This document shows, in pieces, positions 6,082-14,023 of a stretch of DNA of 64,000 nucleotides. The notes under the pieces were generated by a model. That model made no database searches, was not told the origin of the DNA, and saw nothing but the letters and a program-made list of their open reading frames with translations. Every line of letters begins with the position of its first letter. Position 1 is the first letter of the stretch. The translations under genes and the position numbers were made by a program. The stretch comes from Candidatus Latescibacterota bacterium. Its GTDB lineage: Bacteria > JAAXHH01. The stretch is from assembly GCA_022822725.1 (NCBI GenBank), contig JAJEAN010000007.1, positions 1,871,045-1,935,044 on the forward strand, read 5' to 3'.

Positions 6082-8086
6082 CTTGACTCTTCGGCGGGGC
6101 GACCCGGTGGTCCCGTCGGCGCAGGATGCGCATCTTCATGCCGACGGGTCGCATGGTAGGTAACGATCTCACCCGCAGCGCATGGTGCGTTTCGAAGGGC
6201 TCCAGCTCGGTGTCGCGCAGCACCGTCGCAACGGTGAGGGCCAGTTGCAGCGGTACGAGACCGCTTCCAAGACAGCGATGGCTACCCGCCCCGAAGGGGG
6301 CGTAGACGCCCCGATTCCGGCGGTGCTCTCCGCGTTCGGCCGTGAAGCGGTCGGCATCGAAACGTTCCGGGTCCGGAAAATACTCCTCCATTACGTGCCC
6401 CACTGCCGTGCCGACCATCACTTGAACGCCCGCGGGTACCTTGTGGCCCGCGAACTCGAAGGAGTTGGAGACCGTGCGCAGCACGGCAGGCGAAACCGGA
6501 TGGAGCCGCAACGTTTCCATGGCCGCCCGGCGCGAAACTTCAAGACCCTTTTGCCTCGGTTCCAGACCGCGCTCAAAGAAATCGTCCGCCTCTTCGGTCA
6601 TGCGTCGCATGAGTTCGGGGCTCTTTAGGACATGGTAGAGCATGAATGAGCAGGTGTATGACGTGGTGTCCAATCCGGTCAGGAACGGCGCAATCGCCGT
6701 CATGTTCAGGTTGGTTTCCGGAACAAGCTGCGAGTCGGCTTCGCGCAGTTCCAGCATAAGATCGAGGAAATCGGGTTTCGACTGGACCGGACACCGTTGC
6801 TTGTGTGCGAGTACTTTACCTGCCAGTTCCAGGGATCTTGCGCGGGCCCGGCGGAATCGAGGAATCTTCATGATGCCCGGAAACACCGTGGCGCCCAGGA
6901 GCAGACCCTTCAGCGTAGTATGGAGATCAGCCGTGTAGCCGCGAGGAGAGTACCCGACCATGATTCGGCCCATCTGCTCTGCGATGATGCCCTGGAACGC
7001 CTTCACTACATCTATCGGCTTTCCCACGGGCCACGTCGCGATCTCGCGGCGGGCTACGTCGATCACTTCCTCGAACCGTTCATTCGCGACCCTGGTGGCA
7101 TAACCCTTTGCCTGTACGCGCCGCGTGGTTACGTGGTCAATACCGTCCATGGTAAGGACCGAGCGCGACGAGCCCATCAAAAGATGCAGGTTGGCCATGG
7201 GCTCCAGCGATCTGAAGAATTCCGTGTCACGGGAAGCCAGCAATTCGTTTGCCTCCGGCCCCACCATACAGACGAACCGACGCCGAAGCCCGCGAATCCG
7301 AAAGATCGGCCCATATTCCTTGTAGTTCCGGGCGAGAAACGCCACCATGCCTTTGCTCATGGCTAAGGCATTCCCCAGAATCGGTATCCCGGGAACGACC
7401 GGGATCTCCTTCGGTAGAGCGGGTACTGGCTGCGATTGCTCGTTGGCGACCAGCCGTTCGATGGCCTGCCCCATCGTCCTGCCGATCAGGTCGATTCTCG
7501 AGAGCAGTTCGACGCGTTCCTGGACCTGCACCCGTTCATCCGGGGTAAGAAACGTGTTGAACGCGCCGCACCCGTTCGCCAGTGCGATCAGCGCGGAATC
7601 CCTCGGATCGGGCACGTCGTCGCTGAACAGGATGCGCATGATCCGCAGCCTGACTTCCTCGATCTGCTCGCCGTCCGCGACCGGATAGCGCCTGGAGCGC
7701 GATACCGAAGATACAAGTGCGAACACCCCGTGCTCTTCCGGCTCCAGGATGCCGCGCTCGATCAGCCGTGACAACGCGGCGTCACGAATCTCTCCTCCCT
7801 TTTCGGCGATACGATCCAGCCAGTATTCCGTGCTGTGTGGTTGGTCTTCGCTGATGATGTCCTGAAGGGAGGGACCGAGGATTTCATCACCTAACGGCGT
7901 GGAGTCGAGCAGGACCAGACGTTCGAGATCGGTGTCGATTCGATGCTCAAACGCGAGATCCATCAACACCGCGCCGGCGAGCGCCAGGTTGAGCGAACGG
8001 CGCGGCAGACCGGGCCCGAGTTCACCGCGCTGCTCGTCCAGAACCAGGATCAGGACTTCCTCGGCCAATCTCAGCATACGGTTCAC
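6068..8086 (-). CDS. GPP34 domain-cytochrome P450 fusion protein
   Basis: 672 residues. Residues 1 to about 215 resemble GPP34 (Golgi phosphoprotein 3) proteins: LAEEVLILVLDE at the N-terminus, then RRSLNLALAGAVLMDLA. From about 222 a full P450 begins at the Pro-rich hinge (IPVVPGIPILGNAL), with I-helix GLDTT (471-475), ExxR E524-R527 and heme loop FGAGSHRCLG with ligand Cys605. GPP34 binds phosphoinositide head groups in eukaryotes and occurs next to P450s in actinomycetes. Here the two are one polypeptide. No N-terminal membrane helix is seen, so GPP34 may supply membrane contact (inference). The acyltransferase gene overlaps its end. The redox partner is not in the window. Confidence 0.9.
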   Translation of the reverse strand: MNRMLRLAEEVLILVLDEQRGELGPGLPRRSLNLALAGAVLMDLAFEHRIDTDLERLVLLDSTPLGDEILGPSLQDIISEDQPHSTEYWLDRIAEKGGEIRDAALSRLIERGILEPEEHGVFALVSSVSRSRRYPVADGEQIEEVRLRIMRILFSDDVPDPRDSALIALANGCGAFNTFLTPDERVQVQERVELLSRIDLIGRTMGQAIERLVANEQSQPVPALPKEIPVVPGIPILGNALAMSKGMVAFLARNYKEYGPIFRIRGLRRRFVCMVGPEANELLASRDTEFFRSLEPMANLHLLMGSSRSVLTMDGIDHVTTRRVQAKGYATRVANERFEEVIDVARREIATWPVGKPIDVVKAFQGIIAEQMGRIMVGYSPRGYTADLHTTLKGLLLGATVFPGIMKIPRFRRARARSLELAGKVLAHKQRCPVQSKPDFLDLMLELREADSQLVPETNLNMTAIAPFLTGLDTTSYTCSFMLYHVLKSPELMRRMTEEADDFFERGLEPRQKGLEVSRRAAMETLRLHPVSPAVLRTVSNSFEFAGHKVPAGVQVMVGTAVGHVMEEYFPDPERFDADRFTAERGEHRRNRGVYAPFGAGSHRCLGSGLVPLQLALTVATVLRDTELEPFETHHALRVRSLPTMRPVGMKMRILRRRDHRVAPPKSQDGSR

Positions 8087-8274
8087 CTACGGATGTAGCG
8101 TGCGAGCCGAGACTCATCCTGTGCCCGTCAGGGTAAGGACTGCCTGGCGCCAGAGTTGAACTGATAGTTTGATTGCAAGCCTTCGCAAGCGCTTTTTTAC
8201 CTGGAGGGAAGGCGTTACGGGTACTTCATCCGCCCTGTTGCTACGTCAGGCGGTCATCAGGGGATAAACCGCCG

Positions 8275-9270
8275 TCAACGCCTCGCCCACACGGCTTCCG
8301 CGTATTTGATCACGCCGTTGACGTAGGAGTCGATGGGGTTGTAGCTGAAGATCGCCTTGCGTCGCGCGGCGTCGTTCGGACCGTACTTTCCCCGTTCGTT
8401 GAGGTACTTCGCCACGCTCATGATGGCGTCCGGCCAGGAATGCAGGTCTATATTGCCGTCCCCATCCCCGTCCGCGGCATGAGGCATGCTGGCGGGCATG
8501 AACTGGGGATATCCGATGGCGCCGGCCCACGAACCATGGAGCGAAAGCGGGTCGACACCGGTCGCCTTGCTCTGGCGGAGGAGGGCCACCAGGTTGCCGA
8601 CGCACCGGCGGCGTATCCTGGCGAAGCGTTCTTCCTGTCTTTTGGCTACCGCAGCCGAGGCAAGCGGATCGGCCTCACCTCCGGCCTTGATTCTGCGGAC
8701 CGCCTCCTGCTGCGCTTCCTCCAGGTACAGCAACTGGGCTACCAGGACGTTGAAAACGCGGTAATTGCCCGTAAATTCGCCGAGTCCGGATTCCCACATC
8801 AGGATGGACACGATATCCTTACGGGCCACGCCGTACTTTTGTTCCGCCCGGTCCAGCAGGTCTTTCTTTTCCTCGAGGAAGTCTACGCCTCGTTTCACCC
8901 GCTTCTCCGTTAGAAAAACGCGCGAGAAATCCTCGTGTGCCTTGTTCTGTATCTGAACGCTTCGGGGTGTCGCCACCTTGATCAACTGGGAATTGTAGAC
9001 TTCGCGGCTTTCGGGCCGGTCGAACAGTGCCAGGAACTCCGCCTCGGATACCGGCGACCCGCCGCCCTGCTTCGCTGCCAGCTGTTTGACCAGGTCCGGC
9101 AGATAGGACGCCGCGGGATGGGTACGCGGCAGATCGACGATCGTGGCTTTACGCAACTCCCAGGACTGAGGGATATCCGATGCCTCGGCGTGGTACGGCA
9201 GGGCCAGGAACAGCGAGACCATACCTGCAATTGCAACAGGCCGATTACACAATCTGAACGGTATTTTCAT
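8275..9270 (-). CDS. mltB: Lytic murein transglycosylase, MltB family
   Basis: 331 residues with a signal peptide (residues 1-30, ending YHAEA). The catalytic Glu lies in SILMWESGLGEFTGNYRVFN. The family's SWAGAIGYPQFMPAS and a calcium-loop-like DGDGDGNIDL follow, then the terminal WPDAIMSVAKYLNERG and FSYNPIDSYVNGV. It cleaves peptidoglycan glycan strands to 1,6-anhydro products in the periplasm. The anhydromuramic acid kinase at 49.7-50.9 kb would recycle those. No lipobox is seen, so it is probably soluble. A good promoter lies at 9321-9350. Confidence 0.92.
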   Translation of the reverse strand: MKIPFRLCNRPVAIAGMVSLFLALPYHAEASDIPQSWELRKATIVDLPRTHPAASYLPDLVKQLAAKQGGGSPVSEAEFLALFDRPESREVYNSQLIKVATPRSVQIQNKAHEDFSRVFLTEKRVKRGVDFLEEKKDLLDRAEQKYGVARKDIVSILMWESGLGEFTGNYRVFNVLVAQLLYLEEAQQEAVRRIKAGGEADPLASAAVAKRQEERFARIRRRCVGNLVALLRQSKATGVDPLSLHGSWAGAIGYPQFMPASMPHAADGDGDGNIDLHSWPDAIMSVAKYLNERGKYGPNDAARRKAIFSYNPIDSYVNGVIKYAEAVWARR

Positions 9271-9320
9271 CTGACCTTTCCTTGAGATAACACGTTGATT
9301 CTCTAATTCAAATCACTGGT

Positions 9321-9357
9321 TATTTACAGGAAAATGACCAGGCCTGTCAAGGTCATT
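9321..9357 (-). promoter_or_regulatory. Promoter of the mltB-type gene with flanking inverted repeat
   Basis: On the minus strand, -35 TTGACA (9345-9350), an 18-base spacer and -10 TAAATA (9321-9326). The inverted repeat AATGACC (9333-9339) / GGTCATT (9351-9357) brackets the -35 and could be an operator. Confidence 0.55.
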
Positions 9358-9457
9358 AAACCGCCTCAAGGAACTTTCCTTATACTGCATATTTCAATTG
9401 GCTATAAACACAAATACCGAGCTCGGGATCTCAAAACTTCTCGTCACGCACGCAATT

Positions 9458-11215
9458 TCAGAACGCAAGCTTCTTCAGCTCGTGTTTCTTTGTGAAGTAG
9501 ACCCCTTCCTCATCCATCGGACCCGGGTTCTGGAAGGCGCCCGGTTCTTCGTGGACCGTGGTCACGGCGCCGGTTACAGGGTCGAACCGGTAGAAGCAGC
9601 CGGTCGTGAATCCATATACGACTCCGTCTGGACCGGTCCGGATGCCGCCGTCCAGCGCCCGCCCGCCCGGCAGGGGTACCAGATGCACGAACCGCCGGTC
9701 ACCGGCATCGAAAACGAAGAGGCGGGATTCGGATCCCGTGTGGGCCGTTCCGCATAGCAGGCCGCCGTCGATCACGGCCAGGGCGTTTATCGCAGTAACC
9801 TCGACCGGAAGCCGGCCTTCCCACACCTTTTCCTCCGCCTCGTAATCCCAAAGAAACAGCGACGCCTGGTCTACGCGCGGCTGCGTTCCGGTGCCGCCGT
9901 CGATCGTCGTTCCGACGGCCAGCAGGCCAGGGGATTCCAGCCAGGCCAGCGACCAGCAACTGGCCTCCCCGGCGATGTCGCGGTAGGTCCCGAACCGCTC
10001 CGTGGCCGGATCGTACCAGGACAGCGGTCCGCCCCACATGCCGTAGTTCGGCACCGAGGCCGTCCACACCCGGCCGAGGGGTCCCGCGACCATGGCGCGC
10101 GGACGGTAGGAGATTTCGTCCATGCGGCCGAGGTCCCGGGGGTTGCTTTCCGGGTCTTTCCCGAACTGATAGGGCAGGTCGGGATCGTAGACGGACAGTA
10201 CGGCGCCGGGGTAGGAGCAGATATACATCCTGCCGTCCAGGTTGGCCATGGAGTAGGCTTCCCCGGTGGCGGTGGTGCAGACGCCCAGGTCGTCCATTGC
10301 CCGGGATCGGGGGTCGAAACGAAACAGGTGAAGGGGCAGGATGCTCGAACCGTAGATGTTGTCGTCGGGCCCGCGGTGCACTAGGAAGATCTCGCTGCCC
10401 GCGGACTCGTATTCGACGGGTATGGTTCGCGTCTTGCCGGTATCCGGATGGGTGAGGGCCAGTTCGTGAAACATCTGCGTGTCCCGGTCTGCGAAGTCCG
10501 CCGTGGATCCGTCGGACAGGGCCGGGGCAGGCGCCGGATCCGGCAGGCTTTCCACGGGATGCGCCTCGAAGCCATTCAGCCGGAAATCGCCCCCGGTCGA
10601 CCGGATGTAAAGTTGGCCGTCGGCCGCCCGAAAGAGCGACATCGAACCCCCATCCTCCGTAACCACTACGGGACCCACGGTCCTGCGCTCGCCCGATTCG
10701 GGATCGTAGACGACCACGTGCGGACGGGTCATCCGGATCTGGCAGGCGATCGTACCCCCGGAGCCGACGTAGGGATAGCAGTACATGTCGGTCTCGTCCA
10801 TCCGTCCGTGACGGGTGAACGCACCGGTTGCGGGATCGTAACTCGTCAGGCCGGCCGATCCATAGCACCCGATCCAGATCACGCCGTCGGCATCCTCATC
10901 CATGTTGCAGGGGAAGGTATCGCCGGGCAGGTTGATGGCGCCCAGGTCATCCAAATGTTCCGATGCGGCGTCGTAGCGGTAAAGGTGACCCGCGTAGGCC
11001 GCGCCGATATAGATCAGTCCGTCGCGGGTGCGTATGGCGGCCGTGGGGAAATTGGCGGTGGGGTCGAGCGACGTCGCCTGGGACGTATTGCCCGTGGCCG
11101 GGTCGATATTCACGACGGTGAATCCCGCCGCCTGCTGGCCCATCACGGCCACCAGGCAATCCCGGCCTGCCCCGTCCCGGGTGGGGAAGACCCGTACCCA
11201 GTTGACACTGCGCAC
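9458..11215 (-). CDS. Beta-propeller protein (NHL/WD-like blades)
   Basis: 585 residues of repeated blades with a GxVYxxxxxxxLYRYD-type pattern, for example GLIYIGAAYAGHLYRYDAAS, GVIWIGCYGSAGLTSYDPATG and GVVYGFTTGCFYRFDPVTG. Kelch/NHL-type folding is likely. No signal peptide or catalytic motif was recognised. The GTG start at 11215 gives MRSVNWVRVFPT, but in-frame codons further upstream still read like the domain (PSIQTLGIPVRSV), so the true start may be a rare codon near 11245. It lies 35 bases after the dehydrogenase gene on the same strand and belongs to the same catabolic run. Function unknown. Confidence 0.75.
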   Translation of the reverse strand: MRSVNWVRVFPTRDGAGRDCLVAVMGQQAAGFTVVNIDPATGNTSQATSLDPTANFPTAAIRTRDGLIYIGAAYAGHLYRYDAASEHLDDLGAINLPGDTFPCNMDEDADGVIWIGCYGSAGLTSYDPATGAFTRHGRMDETDMYCYPYVGSGGTIACQIRMTRPHVVVYDPESGERRTVGPVVVTEDGGSMSLFRAADGQLYIRSTGGDFRLNGFEAHPVESLPDPAPAPALSDGSTADFADRDTQMFHELALTHPDTGKTRTIPVEYESAGSEIFLVHRGPDDNIYGSSILPLHLFRFDPRSRAMDDLGVCTTATGEAYSMANLDGRMYICSYPGAVLSVYDPDLPYQFGKDPESNPRDLGRMDEISYRPRAMVAGPLGRVWTASVPNYGMWGGPLSWYDPATERFGTYRDIAGEASCWSLAWLESPGLLAVGTTIDGGTGTQPRVDQASLFLWDYEAEEKVWEGRLPVEVTAINALAVIDGGLLCGTAHTGSESRLFVFDAGDRRFVHLVPLPGGRALDGGIRTGPDGVVYGFTTGCFYRFDPVTGAVTTVHEEPGAFQNPGPMDEEGVYFTKKHELKKLAF

Positions 11216-11250
11216 AGGGATGCCGAGGGTCTGGATCGATGGGATGGCGT

Positions 11251-12285
11251 TTACCCTTTCTCCGAATCGTGTGAATGGCTCTGTGTCTCGTCTGAATGGC
11301 TCTGCGTCTCGCCTGAACGGCTCTGCGTCTCGCCTGTACGGTTCTGCGTCTTGCCTGAACGCCGCCGCGCCTCTTCCGCGAAAATGGTCACCGTTTCCTC
11401 CAGGGTGCGGTTGCGGTCCACGGTCTCCGGACGCTCGTGCCCGATGGGGCTTTCGGCTATAAGGCGAAAGATGTGTTCCGCGCCGTCGTGAAAACCGGGC
11501 GAAACCCCGGCCTGTTCGTAGGTCGCCGCGATCTCGCGCATCTCTCCGATCCAGCGAAAGGCCTTGGCGGACAGGCTATTGACGCCGTCCATCGCCTTGA
11601 GCCGCTGCGACTGGCTTTCTGTGAATTCGGTCAGGAGCTCCTCGCTCAGCCCCATGACTTCCGCCGCGGTCAGCGCCGCGGCATGGAGGGCGGAGGTCCC
11701 CTTGGTGACCGAGGCATAGCACATCTTGATCCCGGACGCCCGTCCCACTTCACCGCCCATCGGCCGGACGAGGATGCCGTGGCCGTCCAGTTGGGTGAGT
11801 ATTTCCTCGTAGGGCCCCGAGGCATAGAAGCGGGTCTTTTCGCGGTCGCCGGGAGGTCCGCCAATAATGCCGGCATCGATGAAACGGCCGCCGGCGCCGG
11901 TGATGATCTCGGCGATCTCCCTGGCCGTGGCAGGCGAAACCGCGTTGCAGTCGGCATAGGCAGACGAAACCGCGTTGCAGTCGGCATAGGCGGTCGCCGA
12001 GTCCGTCCGATTCATCGCGCCCGTCCTGCGCATTGCGCCCGCCACCTCTCTGGCGAGCGACACCGCCTGGTCCGGCACCAGGATGGCCAGGATCAGATCG
12101 GAGGCGCGCACCAACTCGTCCAGGTCCGGCACGTCCCGGATGCCCGCGGCCTCGGAAAGCGCGCGAGTCCTCTTGCTGCGCCCGGTCAGGCAGGTGGCCA
12201 CGTCGAAGCCGCCCGCCAGGAGGCATCGGCCCACGGAATGGCCCATATCTCCTGGGCTCAATATGGCGATTCGTTGTACTTTCAT
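11251..12285 (-). CDS. NAD(P)-dependent oxidoreductase, 6-phosphogluconate dehydrogenase-like with DUF1932-type C-terminus
   Basis: The start is placed at the ATG at 12283-12285 (MKVQRIAILSPGDMG), where the Rossmann strand begins. An upstream ATG at 12351 would add 22 residues and overlap the methyltransferase gene by four bases. IAILSPGDMGHSVG is the nucleotide-binding motif, and FIDAGIIGGPP with GIKMCYASVTKG is typical of beta-hydroxyacid dehydrogenases. Two oddities are visible. A perfect 30-bp duplication inside the Rossmann domain repeats AYADCNAVS. The C-terminus is also a 7-residue repeat (GETQSRS/DETQSHS). The substrate is unknown. Confidence 0.82.
   Translation of the reverse strand: MKVQRIAILSPGDMGHSVGRCLLAGGFDVATCLTGRSKRTRALSEAAGIRDVPDLDELVRASDLILAILVPDQAVSLAREVAGAMRRTGAMNRTDSATAYADCNAVSSAYADCNAVSPATAREIAEIITGAGGRFIDAGIIGGPPGDREKTRFYASGPYEEILTQLDGHGILVRPMGGEVGRASGIKMCYASVTKGTSALHAAALTAAEVMGLSEELLTEFTESQSQRLKAMDGVNSLSAKAFRWIGEMREIAATYEQAGVSPGFHDGAEHIFRLIAESPIGHERPETVDRNRTLEETVTIFAEEARRRSGKTQNRTGETQSRSGETQSHSDETQSHSHDSEKG
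11271..11361. repeat. 21-bp tandem repeat, about 4.3 copies, at 3' end of dehydrogenase gene
   Basis: Units begin at 11271, 11292, 11313 and 11334 (consensus CTGAACGGCTCTGCGTCTCGC) with a partial fifth copy. In frame they give heptapeptides ETQSRSG just before the stop codon at 11251-11253. Confidence 0.85.
11931..11990. repeat. 30-bp tandem duplication inside the dehydrogenase gene
   Basis: Two units (11931-11960, 11961-11990) differing at one or two bases and encoding AYADCNAVSx twice. The length is a multiple of three, so the frame is kept. Confidence 0.85.
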
Positions 12286-12347
12286 GCTCGTCTTTCTGTC
12301 GGCTGTCTGGTCCGGATCCTGCTGGGTCGCAGTCTCCCCGCCGGATG

Positions 12348-12962
12348 TCATGTCCTGTTTCTCCTGGCCACCATGCGCCGGATTACCCGGTGTCCTTCGT
12401 CCACGTCCTCCTCGTGCAGCACGGCGAAATCATCGTCGGGAAGCCGGCTCGCGGGTTCGCCCTCCTTGAAGCACCAGTCCGGGTTCTGCGAGGGCCGGTA
12501 GCGCAGGTGGTCCAGGGTGAAGCCCTGCCAGGCCAGCAAACCGCCTTCGGCGACCGCGGTCCAGGCGTAGTCGAATACGGCTTCCTCCCAGTACATCACA
12601 CAGATCACGAGCGCGAATTTCCGGTCGGCGGGTGGTCGCCAGGAAACCAGGTCCGCTTCCACACAGGTCAGGCGGGATTCTAGCCCTCGTTCAGCAGCCT
12701 CCCCACGCAGCCGGTCCAGGGCCACGTTTGATATGTCAACGGCCAACACGTCCCGGCCTGAAGCGGCCAGGGCGAGGGCCTGGTCCGACAGGCCGCAGGC
12801 GAGTTCCAGCACGGGACCGCCCGGAATTCCCAGGGCCTCCGCCCGGTCGTACAGCGGGCAATAACCCCTGGACGCCAGCCGCTTCGGTGCCAGATACCTT
12901 GCGTTCCACTTCAGCCGATCGGGATGATCTTCGAGTCGTTGCGTAGAGCGCTCCGTATTCAA
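12348..12962 (-). CDS. Class I SAM-dependent methyltransferase
   Basis: 204 residues. Motif I PVLELACGLSDQALALA (residues about 50-66), an acidic residue at the end of strand 2 in VLAVDISNVAL, and LTCVEADLVSW before motif II CVMYWEEAVFDYA. This is a TehB/UbiE-like Rossmann methyltransferase. The N-terminal WNARY signature is common among tellurite-resistance-like family members. The substrate is unknown. It sits between the desuccinylase-like gene and the dehydrogenase on the same strand. Confidence 0.85.
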   Translation of the reverse strand: MNTERSTQRLEDHPDRLKWNARYLAPKRLASRGYCPLYDRAEALGIPGGPVLELACGLSDQALALAASGRDVLAVDISNVALDRLRGEAAERGLESRLTCVEADLVSWRPPADRKFALVICVMYWEEAVFDYAWTAVAEGGLLAWQGFTLDHLRYRPSQNPDWCFKEGEPASRLPDDDFAVLHEEDVDEGHRVIRRMVARRNRT

Positions 12963-12977
12963 TGGTTTATTGTCTTG

Positions 12978-14012
12978 CTACCCGCGCTGGACTTCCTGCG
13001 CCACGACGAGAATGTGGTATCCCTGTTTCACCGGCTGGCGGAACGACTGGGAAAGCACGTAACCGTCCACGCCCGCGCGGACCGGCCAGGGCGGATCGTC
13101 CACGCGGTAGAAATCGTGCAGGTTGCCAACGACCTGTCCCGCCTCCACGTACTCGCCGCTGGCCATCAGGGGTTCGTAGTGTCCCGGAAAGGGCGCCGGC
13201 ACGTAACATGCCCGGTCCACAATGGCCGTCAATTTCTGCGTGCCGTCGGCGTGATGGGCGATGGGCTCGATGTTCCCTTCGAGTTGGCCGTGATGAATGG
13301 CCGCGGCCCGTATGCCGTGCCGCGCGTACTGCACGCCGTCCGGGTTGACCGCCTCACCCCAGCCCAGTTCCGTGCCGATGGTGATCTTCCCCAGCCGCTC
13401 CGCCTCGCTGACCATGAGTCCGGGCGTTTCGTTCTGGTACACCATGACGAAGGGCGTGCCGAACCAGCGGGCGGTGTCTTCGATGACCTTCGCCTGGGCC
13501 GGGTCATCAACCTCGTGGTAACTGGCACACAGCGCGAAATCAAGCTCGCCGCCGCCGGAGTGGATGTCTGTCACCACGTGCACGCGCGGCCAGAGGTATT
13601 CCCTGACGAATCGGGCGATCCGGTGGGTGATACCCGCGAGCGCGGGCGAGGTGCCGGCGCCGTCCACGAAGGCACGGTTGAAGTTGACGCCGTCGTCGGC
13701 GTCACTCGCCCGCCGGCCCACGTGGAAGGCCGCGGGGTTGAGCACGGGAATGAAGATCAGCCGGCCCCTGACCGCCTTCGGTTCGATCTCCTGAAGCAGG
13801 CCCTTGATCGCCACCGGTCCTTCGTATTCGTTGCCGTGATTCGCACCGGTGGCAAGAAGCCCTTCGCCATCGCGTACATCGAGACCGGCCATGACCGTCA
13901 GCGGGATGAGATGGTCTGCCCAGAGGGAATCGTGTTCGAGGGCGACCCAGTAGTCCCGGCGTCCGGGCGAGTCGAGATCAAGCCCTTCGGGCCGGACAAC
14001 TTCACGAGGCAT
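12978..14012 (-). CDS. Succinylglutamate desuccinylase/aspartoacylase family protein
   Basis: 344 residues from the ATG at 14010-14012 (MPREVVRPEG), with GAAAGGA eight bases upstream. An earlier in-frame start would run far into the UxaA gene. Zinc ligands are visible as GANHGNEYEG (His and Glu) and TDIHSGGG (His). PVLNPAAFHVGRR and the catalytic Glu region IGTELGWGE fit M14-type deacylases. They hydrolyse N-acyl amino acids or related amides in the cytoplasm. The start is 11 bases after the UxaA stop, so the pair is co-transcribed, pointing to a shared catabolic route. Confidence 0.87.
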   Translation of the reverse strand: MPREVVRPEGLDLDSPGRRDYWVALEHDSLWADHLIPLTVMAGLDVRDGEGLLATGANHGNEYEGPVAIKGLLQEIEPKAVRGRLIFIPVLNPAAFHVGRRASDADDGVNFNRAFVDGAGTSPALAGITHRIARFVREYLWPRVHVVTDIHSGGGELDFALCASYHEVDDPAQAKVIEDTARWFGTPFVMVYQNETPGLMVSEAERLGKITIGTELGWGEAVNPDGVQYARHGIRAAAIHHGQLEGNIEPIAHHADGTQKLTAIVDRACYVPAPFPGHYEPLMASGEYVEAGQVVGNLHDFYRVDDPPWPVRAGVDGYVLSQSFRQPVKQGYHILVVAQEVQRG

Positions 14013-14023
14013 GAAGATTCCTT

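Noticed and set aside
6182-6628. Plus-strand open frame inside the P450 gene
   Set aside because: Antisense shadow of a well-supported coding sequence with no recognisable domain.
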